Assembly (NCBI GenBank): GCA_963825585.1
Contig: CAWGTX010000002.1
Location: 186,001-250,000, forward strand
Length of the DNA: 64,000 bases
Source: JAOUGY01 sp963825585
GTDB taxonomy: Bacteria; Actinomycetota; Acidimicrobiia; Spongiisociales; ZC4RG35
Reading direction: 5' to 3'
In this document: positions 59,631-64,000 of the stretch, piece after piece
Numbering within the stretch: the first letter of the stretch is position 1
Layout of the letters: each line of letters starts with the position of its first letter
Made by a program: the position numbers and the translations under genes
Notes under the pieces: model-generated
Told to the model about the DNA's origin: nothing
The model's database searches: none
Seen by the model: the letters and a program-made list of their open reading frames with translations, nothing else

Positions 59631-60310
59631 TTGGCACCGGGTGTGACACCGAGGGCGTAGCCCACCGAGTGCACCGTGCGGATGATCCCGGCACCCAGCT
59701 TGCGTCGGATCGAACGCACATGGCTGTCCACCGTTCGATGCCCGGCTGAGTCGCGGTAGCCCCACACCTTGTACAGGAGTTGCTCTCTGGTCATGACCGC
59801 CCCCTGCGACGTGGCCAGCGCCAGCACCAGGTCGAACTCGAGAGCGGTGAGGTGAACTGCATCCCTGCCCTTGTGCACCAGCCGCCGCGACACGTCGAGC
59901 ACGACGTCGCCGATCTCGATCCGCTCACCGTCACTGGCCCCGGTCTCAGCGGAACGGCGCAGCACCGCCCGAATACGCGCCACCAGCTCGCGCACACTGA
60001 ACGGCTTGGTGAGGTAGTCGTCTGCACCCACCCCCAACCCGATCAGCATGTCTGCCTCGTCGTCTTTGGCGGTGAGCATCACCACGGGGGTTCGTCGGGC
60101 ACCCTGGATGCGCCGGCACACCTCGACGCCGTCCAGGCCGGGCAACATGAGATCGAGGACCACCAGATCGGGCCGGAGTTCCGACGCCCGATCGACACCA
60201 CGCAAACCGTCGTGGCAGATCTCGGTGATGAACCCCTCGCTCCGCAGCCGTTCTGCGATCATCGACGCGATGTCGACCTCGTCCTCGATGATCAGAATCG
60301 TGATGTCCAT
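59627..60310 (-). CDS. OmpR-family response regulator
   Basis: The 227-residue product has a receiver domain (ILIIEDEVDI, VVLDLMLPGLDG with the acceptor Asp, VMLTAKDD, DDYLTKPFSVREL) and a winged-helix output domain (HLTALEFDLVLALATSQG, REQLLYKVWG, RTVDSHVRSIRRKLG, VHSVGYALG). I chose ATG 60310 because the upstream open frame has no receiver sequence. It is coupled to the kinase gene. Its target genes are unknown, and no repeated operator was found nearby. Confidence 0.92.
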   Translation of the reverse strand: MDITILIIEDEVDIASMIAERLRSEGFITEICHDGLRGVDRASELRPDLVVLDLMLPGLDGVEVCRRIQGARRTPVVMLTAKDDEADMLIGLGVGADDYLTKPFSVRELVARIRAVLRRSAETGASDGERIEIGDVVLDVSRRLVHKGRDAVHLTALEFDLVLALATSQGAVMTREQLLYKVWGYRDSAGHRTVDSHVRSIRRKLGAGIIRTVHSVGYALGVTPGAK

Positions 60311-60414
60311 CCATCCCGCCGGCCGAAGGTGAGCGGATCGTAGCCCCCGGGCCGAGCACCGACATGGCGGCTCATCGTGGCTTCGAGGACGCGAAGGACG
60401 ACCGGACCTCGTCC

Positions 60415-60527
60415 GGAACGGTCGACAGTCGACACGTCGACACAACAACACGTCGACACAACAAGAGGTCGAAACGCCCACCCCGGGATTCTGACCTGTT
60501 GGCCTGTCGACCCGTGGACCCGTCGTC
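60415..60527. repeat. GTCGACA-word repeats with inverted counterpart (second copy)
   Basis: GTCGACA words separated by C/A-rich spacers (including CACGTCGACACAACAA twice) are followed by CTGTTGGCCTGTCGACCCGT and GGACCCGTCG, ending at the stop codon of the radical SAM gene. The design matches the element at 10131-10268: GTCGACA copies on the left, inverse CTGT-GAC copies on the right, placed directly after a gene. Confidence 0.65.
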
Positions 60528-61958
60528 TCATCGTGTCGCTCTGACCGGGATGAGACGGGTCGGCGAAGTCGACTCGACCCGGGCCGACGTGTCCGGGGCG
60601 TGCGCCCCGAACCCCGACAGCACCGCTTCGAGCAGCGGGAGCGCCCGGTTCACCTGCTTCACCGAGATCACCCGGTCCCACATCCATTCGAACTTCTTCC
60701 ACCCGGCCGAGTAGGCGAGGTGGCGCAAGACGTCCCGAGGCGGCTTGCCCCGTGCGGCTCGGGCGATCGACCCCCAGCTGTAGAAGGTGTGATACGCCCT
60801 CCAGTAGCCCTCGACCAGCTGGTCGGCGGACATTGATCGGGGCCGGTAGACGACCTCCCGGGTGGTGTAGCGGTCCCAGTCGTGATGGAGGATGCGGTCG
60901 TCCGCCTCCATTCGGCGGTACAGCTCGGTACCCGGGTACGGAGTGAGGATGTGAAAGGTGGCGGTCTCCATCCCCACCGACGTCGCCCAGTCGACCGTGC
61001 GATCGAACACGTCGGGACCATCGTGGTCGAGACCGAAGACGAAGGACCCGTTCACCATGATCCCCAGGTCGTGGATCCGGCGGATGGCGGCGTCGTAGTC
61101 CCGGGCCACGTTCTGTCGTTTGGCATGGCTCGTCAGGTTCGACTCGCTGAGCGACTCGAACCCCACGAACACGCTCCGCATCCCCGCCTCGGTCGCCGCC
61201 TCCAACAGTCCCGGCTGGAGAACGGCGTCGACGGTGGACGCCGCCTGCCACAGCCGACCCATCCCCCGCATCCCTGCGAACAACTCCCTCGCAAATGACG
61301 GTTTGCCCAGCAGGTGATCGTCGAGGAAGTACACGTGGCGGCCGGGGAGGCGGTCGATCTCGGCCAGCGCATCATCGACCATCTGGGTGTAAAACCCGCG
61401 ACCGCCCTGGAAGAAGGCGTCCTTGTAACAGAAGTCGCAGTGGTGGGGACAGCCGCGCGACACCACGATCGAGTTGGGGCACAAGTACAGATCCCGTCTG
61501 ATGAGGTCACGCCGAACCGGAGGGATGCCGTCCAGGGTGCGGCTGCACGACCGGTACACGGTCCCGGGATGTCCCCCCCGGAAGTCCGCCAGGAATCGCG
61601 GCCACGTGTCCTCGCCGGGCCCGAGGAAGATGGCGTCGGCGTGGGCGGCGGCCTCGTCCGGCAGCGAGGTCACGTGAAGACCGCCCAGCGCCACGAACAC
61701 CCCTCGGCGGCGGTAGCCGTCGGCGATCTCGTAGGATCGGCGCGCCGAGGTGATGTACACCTGGATGACCACCAGGTCGGGTTGATCGTCGAGGTCGAGC
61801 GGTTCCACATGCTCGTCCTGGATCACCACCTCGTCGTCGTGGTCCAGGTAGCCGGCGAGGGTGGCCAGCCCGAGCGGCGGGAACAGCGAATACTTGATGG
61901 GTCGCCAACCGGGCCCAATCGCCTCGATCAGCGCCGGCAGGATCATCTTCACACGCAT
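60528..61958 (-). CDS. B12-binding radical SAM protein of unknown reaction
   Basis: The 476-residue product has an N-terminal cobalamin-binding-like Rossmann domain (about 1-140: PPLGLATLAGYLDHDDEV, DLVVIQVYITSARRSYEIAD, VFVALGGLHVTSLPDEAAAHADAIFLGPGE in parts). A radical SAM barrel follows, with the cluster motif SRGCPHHCDFCYKD (CxxxCxxC, about residue 175). Later parts FVGFESLSESNLTSHAKRQN and FVFGLDHDG are typical of the BchE-like class. I chose ATG 61958 with GAGAGG upstream. It would carry out a radical methylation, cyclisation or rearrangement; no partner genes nearby tell the substrate. Confidence 0.88.
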   Translation of the reverse strand: MRVKMILPALIEAIGPGWRPIKYSLFPPLGLATLAGYLDHDDEVVIQDEHVEPLDLDDQPDLVVIQVYITSARRSYEIADGYRRRGVFVALGGLHVTSLPDEAAAHADAIFLGPGEDTWPRFLADFRGGHPGTVYRSCSRTLDGIPPVRRDLIRRDLYLCPNSIVVSRGCPHHCDFCYKDAFFQGGRGFYTQMVDDALAEIDRLPGRHVYFLDDHLLGKPSFARELFAGMRGMGRLWQAASTVDAVLQPGLLEAATEAGMRSVFVGFESLSESNLTSHAKRQNVARDYDAAIRRIHDLGIMVNGSFVFGLDHDGPDVFDRTVDWATSVGMETATFHILTPYPGTELYRRMEADDRILHHDWDRYTTREVVYRPRSMSADQLVEGYWRAYHTFYSWGSIARAARGKPPRDVLRHLAYSAGWKKFEWMWDRVISVKQVNRALPLLEAVLSGFGAHAPDTSARVESTSPTRLIPVRATR

Positions 61959-62060
61959 TCGCACCTCTCGATAGGTTGGTCCACAACCTACGAACGGGGT
62001 GTGGCGAGGTGGTCGGAGGTATGTGAAGAAACCGTGGAGATCCGAGCCGGCTTGCGGCCC

Positions 62061-63242
62061 TCAAGGCACCCGTGCACGAAGCGGTTCGGCGAGGTCGCCC
62101 CGGTCGCCCACCTCGATCTCGTCGAGAGCCAGCCAGGAGGCCATCGCCGCCAGCTCCTCGGCAAGCTGAGCCGTCACGAAACCCGGGTCGACACCGTCCT
62201 CGCCGAACGCCGAGCGGACCAGAAGTCGTCGAGCCTTGCGGTCTGCCTTCAGGTCCACCCGTGCCACGAGCCGGTCGTCGAGCAAGAACGGAAGCACGTA
62301 GTACCCGTACACCCGCTTCGGCTCGGGGGTGTAGATCTCGATCCGGTAGAAGAACTCGAACAGTCGCTCGCCGCGGTCACGAAACCACACCACCGGATCG
62401 AACGGGGCGAGCAGGGCGCGGGCCGAGATCGAGCGGGGATGGGATGCGGCGGCATGGAGATAGGCCGGGTGGCGCCATCCCGTGACCTCGATCTCCTCGA
62501 CATCTCCCCGTTCGATCAGGCGTGACATCAGCCGCCGGGCGTCGCCGATCTTGAGCCGGTAGTAGTCGGCGATGTCGTGAACGGTGCCGATGCCGTGGGC
62601 GGCGGCGCCGAGTGCCAGCATCTCGGTCTTGGCGTCGTCGGCCTCGAGGGCGCCGAGCTCCACGGCGTGGGGGTGAACGCGCTCGGGCAGGTCGTAGACT
62701 CGCTGAAACCCCGGACGGTCGGCCGCCGTGACCTTGCCGGTCAGGAAGAGCCGTTCGATGGCGATCTTGGCGTCGCCCCATCCCCACCAGGTGTCGGCCC
62801 GTTGATGGCCGTCCAGATCACCGACCTTGAGCGGCCCGCGGAGTCGGACCGCTTCCAGCACCTCGTCGACGAAGCCCGGCTTCTCGAGCTCGATCCGATC
62901 CATCGCCGCCCAGTGGCGGGCACCCTTCATCCGATGCACCAACAGCGGGCGATGTTCGACCGGAACCAGCGAGGCCTCGTGCACCCAGTACTCGAGCAAC
63001 TCCCGTGACTGCCACAACCACCCGTCGAGGGCGGCGCGGTCATAGGCACCGATCCGGGCGAAGAACGGGAGGTAATGGGCGCGGGCGATGACGTTCACCG
63101 AATCGAGCTGAACGATGCGAACCGAGTCGAGGACCCGGCGAAAATGACGGACATCGACCCGTCCCTGCGGACGACCGACGCCGAACCCCTGCGCCGCCAG
63201 GGCGATGCGGCGAGCCCGCTCGAGTGAGATTCGCCTGACCAC
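62061..63242 (-). CDS. YcaQ-like winged-helix DNA glycosylase (HTH_42 family)
   Basis: The 393-residue product belongs to the winged-helix crosslink-repair family. The segment VRIVQLDSVNVIARAHYLPFFARIG has the Q-x-D form of the catalytic motif typical of the YcaQ-like branch (the AlkZ branch has Q-x-Q). Further family parts are LLEYWVHEASLVPVEHRPLL, LDGHQRADTWWGWGDAKIAIERLF, LLAPFDPVVWFRDRGERLFEFFYRIEIYTPEPKRVYGYYVLPFLLDD (in segments). It would remove alkylated or crosslinked bases from DNA. It starts 23 bases before the partial repeat-protein gene on the same strand. No other repair gene is beside it. Confidence 0.88.
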   Translation of the reverse strand: MVRRISLERARRIALAAQGFGVGRPQGRVDVRHFRRVLDSVRIVQLDSVNVIARAHYLPFFARIGAYDRAALDGWLWQSRELLEYWVHEASLVPVEHRPLLVHRMKGARHWAAMDRIELEKPGFVDEVLEAVRLRGPLKVGDLDGHQRADTWWGWGDAKIAIERLFLTGKVTAADRPGFQRVYDLPERVHPHAVELGALEADDAKTEMLALGAAAHGIGTVHDIADYYRLKIGDARRLMSRLIERGDVEEIEVTGWRHPAYLHAAASHPRSISARALLAPFDPVVWFRDRGERLFEFFYRIEIYTPEPKRVYGYYVLPFLLDDRLVARVDLKADRKARRLLVRSAFGEDGVDPGFVTAQLAEELAAMASWLALDEIEVGDRGDLAEPLRARVP

Positions 63243-63278
63243 GGGCGCACGCTACCTGCCGTGGCGCGTCAAGGGAGC

Positions 63279-64000
63279 TCAGCCCTCGGGCTCGTCTCCG
63301 CCGTTGCCTCCGGCAATCCCCCCACCTCCGGCGTTCCCGTTGCCCCCGCCGTTGCTGCCACCACCGACATCGCCATCGCCACCCGCATTGCCGTTGTCCC
63401 CGGTGTTGCCGTTGCCGCCTGCATTGCCATTGCCGCCTGCATTGCCATTGCCGCCTGCATTGCCATTGCCACCTGCATTGCCGTTGTCCCCGGCGTTGCC
63501 ATTGCCACCTGCATTGCCGTTGTCCCCGGCGTTGCCATTGCCGCCCCCGTTGCCATTGCCGCCCGTGTCGCCCGCGCTTCCTGCCCCGGAGTTGCCTGAG
63601 GGTGTGGTCGAGTCGTTGCCAACGCCATCCGACTGGCCGGGTGCATCGCCCCGCTGGTCCTCGGCCATCTCCCGCCCGGTCAGTTTGGTAGCGTCGAGCG
63701 TCTCCCCAAGTCTCCCCGGACTGTTACCCGTCTCGGGTACCTCGGTGACGAGCGATTCCAACACCTCGGCCACGGCCAGCGTCGGGTCGGCGTCGATCCG
63801 CTGCGCGACCAGTTCGTCCACCGCAGCCACTGCCAGGGCGAGACGACCCTCGGGAGCGTCGGAGTCGAGCGCCGCCCGCTGGGTTTCGGCGGCGCGGACG
63901 CCCCGCTCCACACCGTCCAGAGCCAGTGCCAGGTCGTCGTCCACTGCGGCCGAGGCGACGCCTCCCCACACCACCACCATCGACCAGACGAGCGCCAGCC
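63279..64000 (-). CDS. Exported protein with Gly/Asn repeats (N-terminus outside the window)
   Basis: The frame is open to the window edge. A hydrophobic segment (LALVWSMVVVWGGVASA) near the edge is the end of a signal peptide, so the true start probably lies beyond 64000. A helical part (about 70 residues, with ALALDGVERGVRAAETQRAAL) follows. A long low-complexity tail of GGNGNAG and GDNGNAG units ends the protein. It resembles other actinobacterial DUF5667-like exported proteins with a helical domain, but that is a guess. The repeats probably form a flexible surface tether. Confidence 0.65.
   Translation of the reverse strand, partial: LALVWSMVVVWGGVASAAVDDDLALALDGVERGVRAAETQRAALDSDAPEGRLALAVAAVDELVAQRIDADPTLAVAEVLESLVTEVPETGNSPGRLGETLDATKLTGREMAEDQRGDAPGQSDGVGNDSTTPSGNSGAGSAGDTGGNGNGGGNGNAGDNGNAGGNGNAGDNGNAGGNGNAGGNGNAGGNGNAGGNGNTGDNGNAGGDGDVGGGSNGGGNGNAGGGGIAGGNGGDEPEG
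63400..63565. repeat. In-frame 18-bp DNA repeat encoding Gly/Asn units
   Basis: About nine near-perfect 18-bp units of the type CCTGCATTGCCATTGCCG, some with GTTGTCCCC in place of ATTGCCA, run in tandem inside the coding sequence above. Every unit is a multiple of three, so copy-number change would alter tail length without breaking the frame. Confidence 0.75.

Noticed and set aside
63400..63565. Intergenic minisatellite
   Set aside because: The repeat is in frame with a longer exported protein and keeps a Gly/Asn pattern, so it is coding.

Overview
The window looks like a chromosomal segment from a high-GC actinobacterium. I think class Acidimicrobiia is most likely, but this is an inference from gene style, not a database result. 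The supporting signs are high G+C throughout, WhiB and SARP-type regulators, a SenX3/RegX3-like two-component system beside phoU-pst, an SigK/RskA-type sigma/anti-sigma pair, an AapJQMP-type amino-acid transporter, and many lipoproteins whose lipobox is followed by a long Thr/Ser/Pro linker. Most operons are translationally coupled by ATGA or GTGA overlaps. No rRNA, tRNA, prophage, insertion sequence or CRISPR array was recognised.

Layout. 1-2.4 kb: the start of a leftward gene, then PadR, a HAAS-like/NfeD fusion and an SPFH protein. 2.4-5.1 kb: sigma factor, anti-sigma-like membrane protein and a lipoprotein, bracketed by related hairpins. 5.2-10.1 kb: a frame-broken M20 peptidase, an acyl-ACP desaturase-like protein, an anchored beta-propeller and a CapA-like protein. 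10.1-14.7 kb: amino-acid ABC transporter. 14.8-18.4 kb: small membrane proteins, a SARP, an SDR, a Tat-exported metallo-beta-lactamase-fold lipoprotein and a 56-aa ORF. 18.4-25.1 kb: peptide ABC transporter whose binding-protein gene is separated from its permeases by a repeat array of about 700 bp. 25.1-28.4 kb: ECF sigma pair, an unexplained 438-bp convergent gap, and dxs. 28.5-36.1 kb: phosphate regulon (sensor kinase, regulator, phoU, pstB, pstA, pstC, pstS) with a PHO-box-like direct repeat upstream of pstS. 36.2-39.6 kb: a putative arsenic/metalloid operon (flavoprotein, ArsR, permease, thioredoxin-like protein). 39.6-42.6 kb: ppk1 between mirrored repeat blocks. 42.6-47.5 kb: TetR, FabH-like synthase, DUF3159, an S51-like/CysRS-tail fusion, a hydrolase and DUF427. 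47.6-54.8 kb: sigma K-like pair, acyltransferase, photolyase, a CarH/LitR-like B12 regulator, SDR, WhiB and a membrane protein. 54.9-58.5 kb: corA, purA, purD. 58.6-64 kb: a second two-component system, a B12-binding radical SAM protein, a YcaQ-like DNA glycosylase and a Gly/Asn-repeat exported protein cut by the window edge.

Three themes stand out. First, phosphate handling is concentrated: the senX3/regX3-like pair, phoU and pst lie near ppk1. Second, a photolyase sits next to a candidate cobalamin light sensor with a divergent AT-rich promoter. Third, intergenic DNA is rich in several families of short-word repeats, many beside stop codons, including the divergent peptide-transporter array and the inverted flanks of ppk1.

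Three genes (M20 peptidase, pstA, pstB) together carry five frame breaks, each repaired by removing one base. Sequence error is the simplest explanation, so these genes should not be called dead without checking the reads.
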